64,000 bases of DNA from Metarhizium brunneum (taxonomy: Eukaryota; Ascomycota; Sordariomycetes; Hypocreales; Clavicipitaceae): assembly GCF_013426205.1 (NCBI RefSeq), contig NC_089424.1, forward strand, positions 186,001-250,000, given 5' to 3'. Under the pieces are notes generated by a model. It had not been told where the DNA came from, ran no database searches, and saw only the letters and a program-made list of their open reading frames with translations. Position numbers and translations under genes: made by a program. Shown here piece by piece: positions 11,347 through 22,386 of this stretch (within the stretch, counting starts at the first letter, position 1; the number at the start of each line of letters is the position of its first letter).

Positions 11347-12632
11347 ATGTCGCAGCTACCCGTGCCCGTCAACCCGGATGACCAAGGCCGCGGGCCTTTG
11401 GTGATGGGTTTGACCTGGACTTTTGCCAGTGTAGCCATCATTGCCGGAGTCCTTCGCTTCTACGTGCGCACCAAGCTGGCCATTGGCCTTGCTTTGGACG
11501 ATTGGCTCATGTTTGCCGCCATTGTAAGAGCCAGCACGGCAAAGCATATCCTCAACTATTGAGGCCGCGATGCTAACCCGAGGAACTTCCCTCAACCAGG
11601 CTTGCAACATTGTATCGCAGTCGTTTGTCACGATTGCCTACCACCATGGTCTCGGAAAGCACGATGCCAGCTTGCGTCCGGACCAGGTCATCAACGTCTT
11701 GAAGTGGATGTGGCTTGCCAACACGCCCGGACTCATTGTTTCCATATTGGCGCGTATATCCATCGCCGTCTTGCTGGTGCGTCTCTTTGGCGGCGTGCAC
11801 AAATGGCTGAAATGGTTCGTCATCGTCGTGACCGGCCTGTGCACCATATTGACCCTCATTATCCTTCCCTGTACCTACCTCCAGAGCACTCCGGTAAGCG
11901 GCAACTGGGATCCGTTTATTCCAGCCGAGCATTGGAATCCAAAGATTTACATTTCCTTGGCATACTTTTGTCAAGGTGAGTTGCGCCTCTGCCGCTTCTC
12001 CGTTCACCTCGCTTCGTCGCTAACCACCATGTCCGGGTGTCGCCACAGCGCTATGGACATTTACCGATCTGACCTTTGTCTTGTTTCCAATCCTGGTGAT
12101 TTGGGGGCTACATATGGCCATGAGACAGCGCCTCGGCCTTGTGCTTCTCATGAGCGTGTCGCTATTCACCATGGTCCTGTCAATTCTCAAGACCGTCGGC
12201 CTGAAGCACATTGCCGACCAACAAGCCGATCCCACTGCCACCGATGTTCTGTATGGTGCCTCGCTTGAGATTCTCTGGTCTTGTCTCGAACAGGCGTTTG
12301 TCATCATCATGGGCTGCGTCCCGCCACTGCGATCCGTCGTCAAGTTGCAGCTGGTGAGATCCATCTCCGATTCATTGGCCAGCATTATACGGAGGAAAAA
12401 GGCCTCCAAGTCGTCAGTGGACTCTCCGAAATATGTCAGCAGGGCCGAGCAGTATGAAAATTTGGAAATGTCCCACGGCAGACTGGGGCGGATTGATGAG
12501 AATGATGGGTTACCCTATATGGGTCCACGGCACGCAGGAAGCCAACAAAGTTTGGTGGGCAAAGACAAGATGCATTCCAGACCGGTGCCTCATGTTCAAT
12601 CCAAGCAGACTTGGATGGATGTGGATGTTTGA
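11347..12632 (+). CDS. Fungal rhodopsin-domain integral membrane protein (SAT4/PTH11-like, PF20684 type)
   Basis: Three exons (11347-11523, 11600-11975, 12049-12632) give 378 residues. The N-terminus has the family form: a short polar leader, a first membrane helix (LVMGLTWTFASVAIIAGVLR), then YVRTKLAIGLALDDWLM. Six or seven hydrophobic segments end near residue 290. Typical family stretches include KWMWLANTPG, YLQSTPVSGNWDP and AYFCQALWTFTDLTFVLFP. A polar cytoplasmic tail of about 90 residues follows. The role is not known from sequence. Relatives are often annotated as PTH11-like receptors and are frequent beside secondary metabolite genes. Start 11347 is chosen because it directly precedes the family-typical leader. 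Confidence 0.88.
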
Positions 12633-13333
12633 TGCGATTCAAGCCGGTTTGATGGGTGGAAGCCGTCTGGCATAAAGCGCCAGTGTCTCTTGAGGGAGAC
12701 CGACCCAGGTAAACACCGCGATATAAGAAAAATTGTTAACGTTCCGGTGCCAATGTAAATTGCTTATTAATGTCAATAATATAATGACCCGCGCTACTGG
12801 TAGACTTGACCTGTCTAGTAGATCTTGGAGCTACATGCGCAGGAAGATTCGGCTTTCAAGTCGAAAAGCCTATCAACAGTTTGAGGTATGTGGAATAGTT
12901 GTTGTGACAATGGCTCAACAGGGGCTTGGGGTCACTACCTCAACTCATCTAATTAAAGTCTTTGTTTATAAAGGTCCTTGGTTTTGCCTAAAACCTTTAA
13001 AGCAGGATGCCCATATTCACACACCGCAGCGGTGAGCCCTCGGGCTCTGAGGCCTCATAACCGTAGCCCTCGCGAAACTATCATCAGGTTCAGAGGTTGA
13101 TCCATATCGTGATTTTATGCCACATCCGTATGACAGATGAGAACTCTTTCAAGAGTCTTTGACTTTCCATTTTGGAGTAAAACCCGAAGGCCATGTTATC
13201 ATTAGATTGTGTGATTATCTCCTTGTGATTGGCCCCTCGCCAATTCAGTAAAGCGAACAGTTGACAGTACAAATGGATGTGCTGAACTAGATGAATCGAT
13301 GCATATCGAGGCCAGCGTATCGGGCGGGCATTA
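12633..13333. other. Intergenic between convergent genes, nothing recognised
   Basis: This is the shared 3' region of the rhodopsin-fold gene (plus) and the MFS gene (minus). It is AT-rich around 12720-12790. No gene-like frame is seen. Confidence 0.5.
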
Positions 13334-15496
13334 TTAAGCCTGGCCGTCAGAAGTGGCGGAATCATGCTGACCATTGCCATCTTTCTTCCTCAAGTCATGC
13401 CAACCCATTCCCCATAGCACAAATGCACATGCAGAAGCCACTGCTGCAACTAAATAGAAAACACGATCGATACTGTTCGCATATGCAGCCAAAACGCCAG
13501 GAAGATTATCGGACTGGACAATGGTACGGAATCCCGTCGCGCCAGCCCGTATCACCGCCTGGGCATTCTCAAGAGGCGCATTGTCTTGCAGTTGTGAGGC
13601 AAGACTGGAAACAAAAATGACATTGCAAAGAGTCAGCACAATAGCCGGTCCCAAGGATTGCGCAAAAATAACCAGAGCCATCCCCGTGGCCAGTTGCTCT
13701 CCGCCCACAGCTGCTTGAACAGTAATGATAGCCTAGGGGGTCATATGTAAGTACTTGTTGCAAGGTCCACGACGGGAGTATGGAATGAGACAAACCAGCT
13801 GCATACTAAGCCCTGAGCCAATCCCTGCCAAGATCTGAAATCCTACCCAATATCCAGTTGGGCTTCCTGGTTGCAGGAGCGAGTACAGCCCGCTTCCTAC
13901 GGCCAGAAGGATGGTACCAACAATGGCCAAAGGTATTACAAATCCGATCTTTTGCACTGGGCGAAGCATTAGCCACATGTATACACGGAGACTAGTGGCT
14001 CTGCAAGGCACACTTACACAAGACTCCCGAAAAGACGGCAGCGAAAAGTTGCGGGAGAATCGTGGGTAGGAGATAGACCCCACTGAGCATTGCCGTGGCA
14101 TTTTCAATAGCCTGGAAGTATATGGGAAGGAAGAAAGTCGCTCCATAGACAGCAGAGATCATAAAGGACTGATACAGCCCTGACGCCCATACAACTCTCT
14201 GCTTGATCATTGAGGGCGGGAGCAACGCATCGTCTCCCTTGTGTCGATTCCAGAAGAACCACGCTACAAACGTGCCAACGGAACCACAGAATAAGCCTAT
14301 CACACGAGACGAATTCCATGGCAACTGGGTACCTCCATACTGGAGGGCAAGAAGGAGTTGCAGGGTAGCGGGGGCAAAAAGGGCGAATCCCACGAGGTCC
14401 AGGTAATGATGCAGCCTCGAAAGCACGACAAGTGGGCTTTGCTTTGCCTTTTGCTCGGGCACTCGCAGAAGGAGAAGGATCAACGCAGTAAAAGCGCCCA
14501 GGGGCAAGTTGATGTAAAAGCCTGCTCATCCATGTAAGCGATGACAGTGCACGACAGCAAAAGGGACACAAAGAACATACACCATCTCCAGGTAGTATAT
14601 GAAGTGAAGGCACCTCCAATCAAAGGGCCGGCTACAAGACCTAGTTGGTTTACTGCGCATAGGAGGGTACAAATTAGTTCTGATGGGTATATGTTTCACT
14701 GGTGAAAGGGACCACTTACATCCCATTGTGAGGCCGATGAGGGCTGCGAGACTAGTCAGTGATTTCTTTCTGGCTACATGGAAGGGGTTTGGCGCGACTT
14801 TTTCATCCTAAAGCTTCACTTACATGGACGCTTCTCCAGAGGTGCGCAGCTTGAGATTATGGTAATGGCGCCGTTGATGATGCCGGCGGAGCCGAATCCA
14901 GCAATGGCTCGGCCAACAATCAACATGTCTGATGAGACAGCAGCGCCACATAGCACGGAGCCAAACTCGAAAATGGCAAAGAAGGTTAAAAAGGACCACT
15001 TGTTTTCGTCCAACTTAGCATAGGAGCCGCAAGAATATTCGCACTACAGCAAGGGACTTGCAAACCTTGGAGTTGAAGTGTGTGTATACTTTTCCCGTCA
15101 GTGGCTGAGGCGCGGCGCTGTTGGTCGTCTCAGTTCAATTGCTCTTCACCCCGGATTTTGCGAAATCGCATACCTGCCAAATTGGTATGCACTGGCGTAC
15201 CATCCGACATCGGGGAGTGAGTTGAAGGTGTCTGTGATGCGTGGAATCGCCTTGACGCAACGGTCAGTGGCAAGCCGTGAGGGAGCACCGGGATTTGAAC
15301 TACTTACCGTACTGATGATCATGGTGTCCAAGAGCATGAGGAAGCAGGCAAGCGCTACGCTGCCGACAATCAATGCCAACTTGAGGCCTGTTACGTAGCC
15401 CACGCCGTTTTGGGGTTTACTATCAGCCATGGGCGCATCCTTCTCGTCGGGTCCCTGCATGGGCGTAGGCTCAGCAGTGGGAGAGGAGTTTGACAT
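13334..15496 (-). CDS. MFS drug:H+ antiporter, 14-TMS DHA2 type
   Basis: Nine exons can be joined in phase: 15308-15496, 15174-15250, 15066-15117, 14824-14998, 14720-14743, 14581-14652, 14018-14521, 13796-13956 and 13334-13732. They give 550 residues with a polar N-terminal tail of about 35 residues. DHA2 hallmarks are [18 protein letters not shown] in TM1, [49 protein letters not shown] and the C-terminal block [20 protein letters not shown]. It should lie in the plasma or vacuolar membrane and export a small molecule. Position beside the synthetase cluster suggests the cluster product. The 24-base exon 5 is the least certain junction. Confidence 0.9.
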
Positions 15497-17119
15497 GGCG
15501 CCTTCCAGACTAGTGGTTGTTTTCTAGTGCTGATACTTCAGGTTAGACGTCAACTGGTTTGAGTATACGAAACGAGTTGGCGACGGGCACTTACTAGTTG
15601 TGGTGAAGTATTCCCGCACCCACCTGTAATGGGAGGGATATAGCAAGGTATAAAGACTAGGGTGAGTTGTAGCTGAAGCCAGAGGATCAGAATTACCAAG
15701 CGCGAGCAACGTCTCTGTAGTTTCGGTATTTCCTTGCTCGTGATGACAAACAAAGTTGAAAGGCAGGCCAGACGCCAGCACCTTGTGCACTATTGTCCAA
15801 TTCCACGATGGGGACTGGTTGGCTGAATAGTTTCAGATGAAAAAAAAAAGTTATTATTAATGTACCATGGCAAGTTGTCTCGAGGACAACCGATATTCAC
15901 AGTCATCTATGCTACTCACCAGTTTGGCCCACCAGACATTTCTATGAATGAAAGGGAACGAAATGTGGAACTCAAAGACAAGTGCGGCTCCGGGCGTGTA
16001 GGGGGATTCTGAATTCTACACTCAATGTCGTACGGGGAAACGCAGTACACCAGCCAGCAAAAGACTCGGGTCATGCACCAAGAAGCCAAATTCAGGAAAT
16101 AGAGTGGTCAGACATCAGCTGCTACCAAGGTGGCTTACGAGACGGAATAGAGCGTTCCAAGTTCCAACATACCCTGTCGAGGATAAGGGAAAGGATTGGG
16201 CAAGACCATCGCTCACCGTCATGCTACGCAGCATGTGCCAGACATGTGGTCGCCGTATGCCTCAATCACAGCCACCGTGCCCTGAGAAATGACTTGGATT
16301 ATGCCAAGTTCGTGCTTTCACTGGTCGAATGGGCGTCTTATTTTACTGGTCACAATGGACGTACAGTAGCATGCATATGCAGCCAGGCACACCGATTTCT
16401 GGGCCACACCGTAAGCCAGGCTGCCACACCCCTCCGTATTTTTCCATACAACGGCCTAGCATGGCGGTGATTATTGGAGTAAAGACTGCGAATAGGCTCG
16501 TGCTGCTGTTTCATCACTTGCAAGTATTTAATTATACGCCTAATTGCCATGGCTTGGGCTACGTTGGAGAAAGCGTCCAGGCTGAATCAGGTACTGCTCA
16601 CAATACACACACACACACACATGTACATATAACTCGCCAGTATTTCATATCCCACACCAAGGTCTTGACACATACAATTGCAATGCCTGCGTGACCGGCT
16701 GCAGGGCACATCTGACGGTACATTGAACTACTCAGGGTACATTCATGGGTCCCCAGGCATCTCATCAGCACAGATTATGCAGCCGGCAAACTTGGAACTA
16801 TCCTCCGACAAATTGTCGGGGGGCTATGTATGCATCACAGAACATCTGCGCAACACGCCCGACTCAGTCCAAGGAAACGTCAACTCTGACTTACGCTGCA
16901 TCTGGCTCCGCAGAGCAGAAACCGCCCGGTCAGCCCTTCCCGAGCTCTGGAATGGATTCGACCGGTTCCGACGCTGCCTTGTTCTGAGTCCCATTGCCGT
17001 CCTGGTGGCTGTATTGATGTCATTCGCCTCACCATATACTCCTCATGCCTTGATCGTTGCCACAAAAGGCCGCCAGTCGTTGACCGTAGTTTGCAGGTAA
17101 GCCGCCCATCATCGGCATC
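15497..17119. other. Divergent intergenic region with an AC microsatellite
   Basis: This region separates the MFS gene (minus) from the NmrA-like gene (plus). Frames such as 15982-16470 show no family features and biased composition. An (AC)n run lies at 16604-16621. Promoters of both genes should be here. Confidence 0.55.
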
Positions 17120-18049
17120 ATGTCTATGAAACCGACCGTGTTTATCTGCGGCGCAACCGGCAGCCAGGGCGGAGCCCTCGCTCACCAACTCCGTGCGATG
17201 GACTGGGCAGTTCATGCGACAGTCCGCAACCTCGAATCCGGACCAGCAAAATTGCTCAAGGCCGCCGGCGTGCAACTCACACAGGGCGATTGGGATGATG
17301 CTGCGGCGCTCAAGTCGGCCATGACCGGCTGCGACAAACTCTTTCTATGCTTGCTGCCGGACTTTAGTGACATGAATCGTGAAAGACGACAGGCCGAGGC
17401 CATTGTAAAGATTGCCCAGGCCGCGGGTGTTGGTCAAGTGGTTGCGTCGACGTCGCTAGGCGTCTTCACGCTGGACGACATCGAGGCCAAGGAACACATT
17501 GTCCCCGAATCGTTCATGGCAGGACACTTGGCCGGCAAGAAGGGCGTAGAGGAGTCTGTTCGGCGTGGCGGCTTCCAATACTGGACCTTTTTGCGGCCTT
17601 CTTTCTTCATGGCCAACTTCCTGGAACCCAAAGTGGCCCGTTATCCGGAGCCCCGGGACAAGGGCACGTGGACGACGGCAATGACGCCAGAGACGCTCCT
17701 TGCTTTGATCGATCATGTCGATATTGCCTCGTTTGCAGCCGGGGTGTTTCAAGATCCGGAAAGATTTCACGGCCAGGCCATTGGGTTGGCGAGCGACATG
17801 TTGTCGGTGCAGGATACCCTGACCACATTGGGGGAAGCAGCCGGGCGGCCTCTGAAGGCAGTTTTCTTGACGGACGACGAGATTAGCGAGAACCAAAAAA
17901 CCTCAAATGTATTTACGAACTCTCAAATCTCCATGAGATATATGTCACGGTATATCGATATGAATGGGGTTGCGTCGGTGATTCGGCCTACATCCTTCAA
18001 GAACTTTTTGGAGAGAGAAAGGGAGACAGTGAAGGCGACCTATTCATGA
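17120..18049 (+). CDS. NmrA-like NAD(P)-binding protein
   Basis: A single exon encodes 309 residues. The N-terminal Rossmann motif is ICGATGSQGG (GxxGxxG, residues 9-18), and the next block, VHATVRNLESGPA, carries the basic Arg that favours NADPH. The middle has VVASTSLGVF and a GKKGVEESVR stretch where extended SDRs have their active-site Lys. The C-terminal half has the NmrA-type loop FLRPSFFMANFLEP. Family members are either redox sensors (NmrA, HSCARG) or isoflavone-reductase-like enzymes. In a secondary metabolite cluster a reductase acting on a quinone or furanone intermediate is plausible, which is inference. The start directly precedes the beta-strand of the Rossmann fold. Confidence 0.9.
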   Translation: MSMKPTVFICGATGSQGGALAHQLRAMDWAVHATVRNLESGPAKLLKAAGVQLTQGDWDDAAALKSAMTGCDKLFLCLLPDFSDMNRERRQAEAIVKIAQAAGVGQVVASTSLGVFTLDDIEAKEHIVPESFMAGHLAGKKGVEESVRRGGFQYWTFLRPSFFMANFLEPKVARYPEPRDKGTWTTAMTPETLLALIDHVDIASFAAGVFQDPERFHGQAIGLASDMLSVQDTLTTLGEAAGRPLKAVFLTDDEISENQKTSNVFTNSQISMRYMSRYIDMNGVASVIRPTSFKNFLERERETVKATYS

Positions 18050-18163
18050 TAAATGGAATTCATTCTGATCAGCAGCTTTCTCGGTTTATTCTGCAAAGGC
18101 ACTATATACTATCCATCTATTCCCTGAATCCGGTTGCCACAGTTCTGTGGATAGAGCAATCCG

Positions 18164-19853
18164 TTAAACATCTTGTAGCCCAGTCCCCGTCTTTTCATTC
18201 GCAGTCGTGTTGCATGATCTTCTACTAACATGCAGCGCAACTTTTTGCGGGGGAAGCATAAAGTTTAGCATCGAAGTCCGCTTTCCTGGTCTCTTGACGA
18301 CCTCAACGTCGTAGTTGAGGAGCACATAAGCCACGGCCTGCTTCACCATCTGGGCTACGAACCAACGCCCTGGACACGCATGTCTACCATAGCCAAATGG
18401 GAGAAACGAAGTGCTAACGGTGGTCATGAGCTGCCTCTTGGTCCCATGCTGACGGTCAGTCTGTTGCTGAGCAGGAAAATTGCGTGAGAAGCGAAACGCA
18501 TCGAAATGCTCAGGATGATGATATATCTCGGGATCCATGTGCACCATTTGCGCGGGAAACACAGTCCGCACGCCTGACCGAGCAGTTATTCGGCGGCCTT
18601 GACCGAGATCAATTCCCTTTCCTGATATGACGTCCAGTGGGAGCAGATGCACCATTACGTCGTTGAGGCGCATAGATTCACGCACAGCAGAGTCGACGCA
18701 GTAGAGAGCGTCGGTGGACTCTTTTGTCGACAGACCTTGGTATTCGGACGACACGCGTCGACACTCGTCCCTGCACGTGCTGACAATCTCGTCACGCTTG
18801 TCGCTGCTGTATATGTCTATCACTGCGTGCGCAAAGACCCAGCCGATGGCGAATACAAACATGGATGTTAGGGCGAGGATGCGCATGGCTATCTTGTTCG
18901 CTGTCATTTGTTCGGGTCCATGGCTCTTAGCAACGGCAATAAGCCACTGAACAACATCGCCCTGAAACGGATAGGTATACAGTTAGAAGCGGAAAGTATA
19001 AATTGGATGATGAGGTGTGTTGGCCTACTGGGCTGTCGGCTTCATCGCCGCCTCGGTCCTCGAACTGCTGCATCTTTTCCTCCACCATGGGTAGCAACAT
19101 CTTGAGCAACTTTCGCTGGTGATATCTAGCTCGCAGGGCTAGTACTCTTCCTAATATTGGCCGCAAAGCCGGAGGCAGACAGTTGATGAAGCAAGCGTCT
19201 ACCAGAACGGCATTGGCATACAGCCTCGACTGCTCCAAGTACGTTTCGTCCTTGCTTCCAGGCAACCCGACCATGATTCGCAATGCGACGTGCGAAGTAA
19301 TTCGCACCATCGAGTCCCAGGCATTAACAACAGTTCCATTTCTTGAATCTCCCCAACATTTCTGGAACGCTGTGGCCCATTCCTCGGCCATGATGCCGGC
19401 TAGGGGACCCATGTCCTTCTGGGTGAGGTTCTTGCGAACAATGTCAAAGTGAATAGTGTTGCCCCAAACATCCTTATCCGTCATCAAGTATTGAAACTGA
19501 GCATTCTCCAGCAAGGCGTCGAAACTAGACAACTCATCACGAGGCCTGTTGAGGAGGTGCAACATGGATGGCGGCAGGACAACAAGAGCCCCTCCCATCC
19601 ACATGGTCGGAAGGCCAAAGGGTTTATCAAACTTTGAAAACCTTTTGTAACCATCGCGCATGGCTTCCTGCATCGAGGTGACTGACTTTGCAATGGCAAA
19701 GGTCCATGATAGGATACCACCGCCCTCTGGGACGCCTACGATATCTATCTTATTCCATAGGTCGTTGTGCGGTCTGCGCCGTGCGCTCATATAGAAGCGA
19801 CACAGAACAAGTGCTACAGCAGACGCTGCAAAGAATAAAGTGAGCAAGTTCAT
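18164..19853 (-). CDS. Cytochrome P450 with an atypical I-helix
   Basis: Two exons (19029-19853, 18164-18961) give 540 residues. The N-terminal membrane anchor is at residues 3-20. ESMR (ExxR) begins at residue 370, FDAFRFSR stands in the PERF position, and FGYGRHACPG provides the haem Cys at about residue 471. So the haem site is intact. The I-helix, which follows GDVVQWLIAVA and starts at MRILALTSM, reads FVFAIGWVF where related enzymes have the A-x-H-T-T core. The Thr/acid pair used for proton delivery to oxygen is absent. The enzyme may still act, since some P450s lack this Thr, or may be altered. It lies tail-to-tail with the NmrA-like gene and on the same strand as OMT1 and the synthetase. 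Confidence 0.9.
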
Positions 19854-20784
19854 GGCTCACCAAGTAGCGAGGTTCTCTCTGGCTGATGGGGTAGGTCTGA
19901 TACTCGACAATAGAGTAGCGACATGGAGGTAGTAGATGCTGGTTTCACCGCAGGGTTGTAGATGCACGTGCGGATAACTCAATTATACGGCCAATTATCC
20001 TACACATAGTTTGAAAGTGAACAGTTTGCATATATCACTTGTGAGAGGTGCTGCAGGACTTGATGGGTTCTATTTGGAAGCTAGGGTAGGCTGTTCACCA
20101 GGTTCAGTCACAGAAAAGAGCTGGGCAAGGCTGCTTGGTACTCGCGTCCGGGCGCTCGTAATCTCTGCAGATGAAGACACTAGTTTTTGCATGTTGAGCG
20201 GAAAATGGGACCACTCTTGATGCAAAGATTACATATGTATCGTCGTCTCACGCCGTGAACGCCCGATGACCTGCAAGACAACTCCTTACAAGACACAACA
20301 ACTGCTGCCTCAAGTCGCAAAAAAATAAGAATACGATCTGGTCCGAGAACTGAAAACCGGTGGAGTGTAGAAGTAATTGCACTCCACCTTGTAAGCCATT
20401 CGATTGGGGACACTGGCACAACACGCTGACGATTGTAACCCTATGTAGGGATTGCGCGGCTGTTGGTAAGCCTACCGTTACATTACGTATTTGCCAGTTT
20501 AGACCCCATGTTACATTCTCTTCGCCCGCATATTACACGCAGCGTGGGCGAGGCGCAGTGTGCGTACCAGTATTATGTATTGACCAGACCCTTCAGCGGA
20601 TAAGCGTCAGAGCCACTTACGGGCCAGTGAATGCGTGCGGCCTCATGACTATTGGCAGATCCGATCAATACTTGATCTTTTCATAGCAGGCTGCAGTTTT
20701 TCGGCATTTGATGACGGCATTGGCTACCTCTGACCCCGACGGCTCTCTCCTCTAAGTGCTCGAAATAGATTATGCATGGATTAC
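19854..20784. other. Intergenic, promoter side of the P450 gene
   Basis: No gene-like frame is seen. It should hold the promoter of the P450 gene (minus) and the 3' end of the O-methyltransferase gene. Confidence 0.5.
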
Positions 20785-22209
20785 TCATGGATTGACGCCT
20801 GGCAATCTCACATGCATCACCCCCTCATAATGTAACGGTGCGTACATAAAGGTTTCAACAAGTTCAAGCCCTGCCTCTCTCAATGTGTCATGCCATTGCG
20901 CCTCGGTCCGCTCCATGCCTGCCAAGGCCGTAAGCATGGTCAAGTCTATAGACGCGGCCATCAGATTCACCCCTCTCTCGGGCAAGATCATCTCGTCAAT
21001 CAGCAGGACCGACTCTGGCCCCATGGCCGCCTTGGTCTGCTCAAGGATCTTCTGGACTTGGTGTGGCGGATGGTCGTGGAGGATGCCCCGGAGATGGTAG
21101 AATTTGGCATCTGCGAGAGAGGCGGGAAAAAAAAAAGAACATTGATTAGCATTCGGACTGGAATGGTGGATGTAGACCGACGTGCTACTCACTCTTGATC
21201 GGCTGCGGTTGGAAAAAATCATGCTCCAGGTTCTCAACTCCCGGAGTCGGTAGAGCCTTCGCGATCGAATGCGGGAGATCCTGAAGGACCACCCTCCCGG
21301 TCAGATCGGGATATTTCTCCTTGAACTGTTTGCACTGATGTCCGATGCCGCCACCCACGTTGACATATAAAACTTTGTCTTGGTCCTGCGCATGCCAATT
21401 CTTGATTTCGCGTGCGACCGGATACACCGAGAGCCACGAAACTTGGGGCTGACGACGAAGAGCCATGTAGTCATTGAAATTGGCGAGGTGCTCGGGGTTC
21501 TCACCAAACCAAGCAAACGCGTGGAGTGGCGTTTTCCATGCATCCTGGAAAGCTGTATGCAGCTCGTCGGCGGGGTTTCTGTAATTTGTTCTCTTCAGGA
21601 AGGCCGGCAGGGCCTCATACTGCGGTCCGGCCGTGTAGAAGCTGAGAGTTGTTAGCACAAGCTCTTTGTCGCGGAGTTGAACAGAGTCTTGAAGAAACAC
21701 GAACTAATGTCCCAAGCCTGCTTCAACAGCCTTCTCCGTGAGGTTTCTAGTGACGTTGTTCGCGCTGTACTGGGTTGCCGAGGTCTCGGTGACTGCGCCA
21801 ATGGCCTCGAGGTATCTCAAGATTCGATCTAGACGTGTACATTCAGCAAGGGTCCTGTTAAACGTGGAACGCTGGACGTACGAATCAAGGCGCGCTCTGA
21901 TCGAGTCTTTTGGGCCACCTCTTCTACGGTAATCGGGCCTCCTGCTTCAGATAAGAGCTTGAACAGTCCCAAGTCGAAGCCGATTCTGATTGTGGCTGTC
22001 TGGAGGTTCTGCGACGAACAACAGTCAACTCTTTGAACAAGTTCAACAAAGGCGAAAAGGGAACTCACCATGTGTCCGTATCTGTGGACCGTGTCATTGG
22101 GGCTTTCTAGCGAGAGGACCAACTCGTTCAGCGACTTCACGAGCTGCTGACGGGTTACATCGTCAGCCGTCGCTGCCAACTGCTTGAGCTGGTCAAGGGG
22201 TGCGTCCAT
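20785..22209 (-). CDS. SAM-dependent O-methyltransferase (COMT-like), OMT1
   Basis: Five exons (22069-22209, 21882-22008, 21705-21828, 21193-21641, 20785-21110) give 388 residues, the usual size of fungal PF00891 enzymes. The N-terminal dimerisation and winged-helix part has ATIRIGFDLGLFKLL and RILRYLEAIGAV. The SAM-binding motif is VNVGGGIGHQ, followed by VVLQDLP. The catalytic His region is LRGILHDHPPHQ. The intron between exons 3 and 4 (GTTCGT donor at 21704) removes an apparent stop and restores the family block YFYTAGPQYEALPAFL. It should methylate a phenolic or enolic hydroxyl of the cluster product. Its start lies about 180 bases beyond the end of the synthetase gene on the same strand. 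Confidence 0.92.
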
Positions 22210-22386
22210 GCTGGCGAGGTCTAAAGAGACGAAGCAAGTTGTGATGAATGTTTCTTGTTGGTCGTGGCCTTGGCCAGAAGCACTGGTGTCAAGGACGCTT
22301 TGTATTTACAGAACGAAACAAGCCAGGATTCACCCTCTCGCGTAGCGCAACAACTAAGCAAGGCACCAGACATTATGGATCAAATT

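Noticed and set aside
15280..15304. Sequence like the T-arm and 3' acceptor half of a tRNA (GTTCAAATCCCGG on the minus strand)
   Set aside because: It lies in intron 1 of the MFS gene. No matching 5' acceptor half, D-arm or anticodon arm is present, and the T-stem does not pair.
15982..16470. Plus-strand frame of 162 codons
   Set aside because: No family features, no signal or domain, and the position is in a divergent promoter region.
16604..16621. AC dinucleotide run considered as a regulatory Z-DNA element
   Set aside because: It is a short ordinary microsatellite, with nothing to support a function.
21661..21705. Apparent in-frame stop in OMT1
   Set aside because: A GTTCGT donor directly at the stop and a CTCAG acceptor remove it in phase and restore a family-typical block, so the gene is intact.
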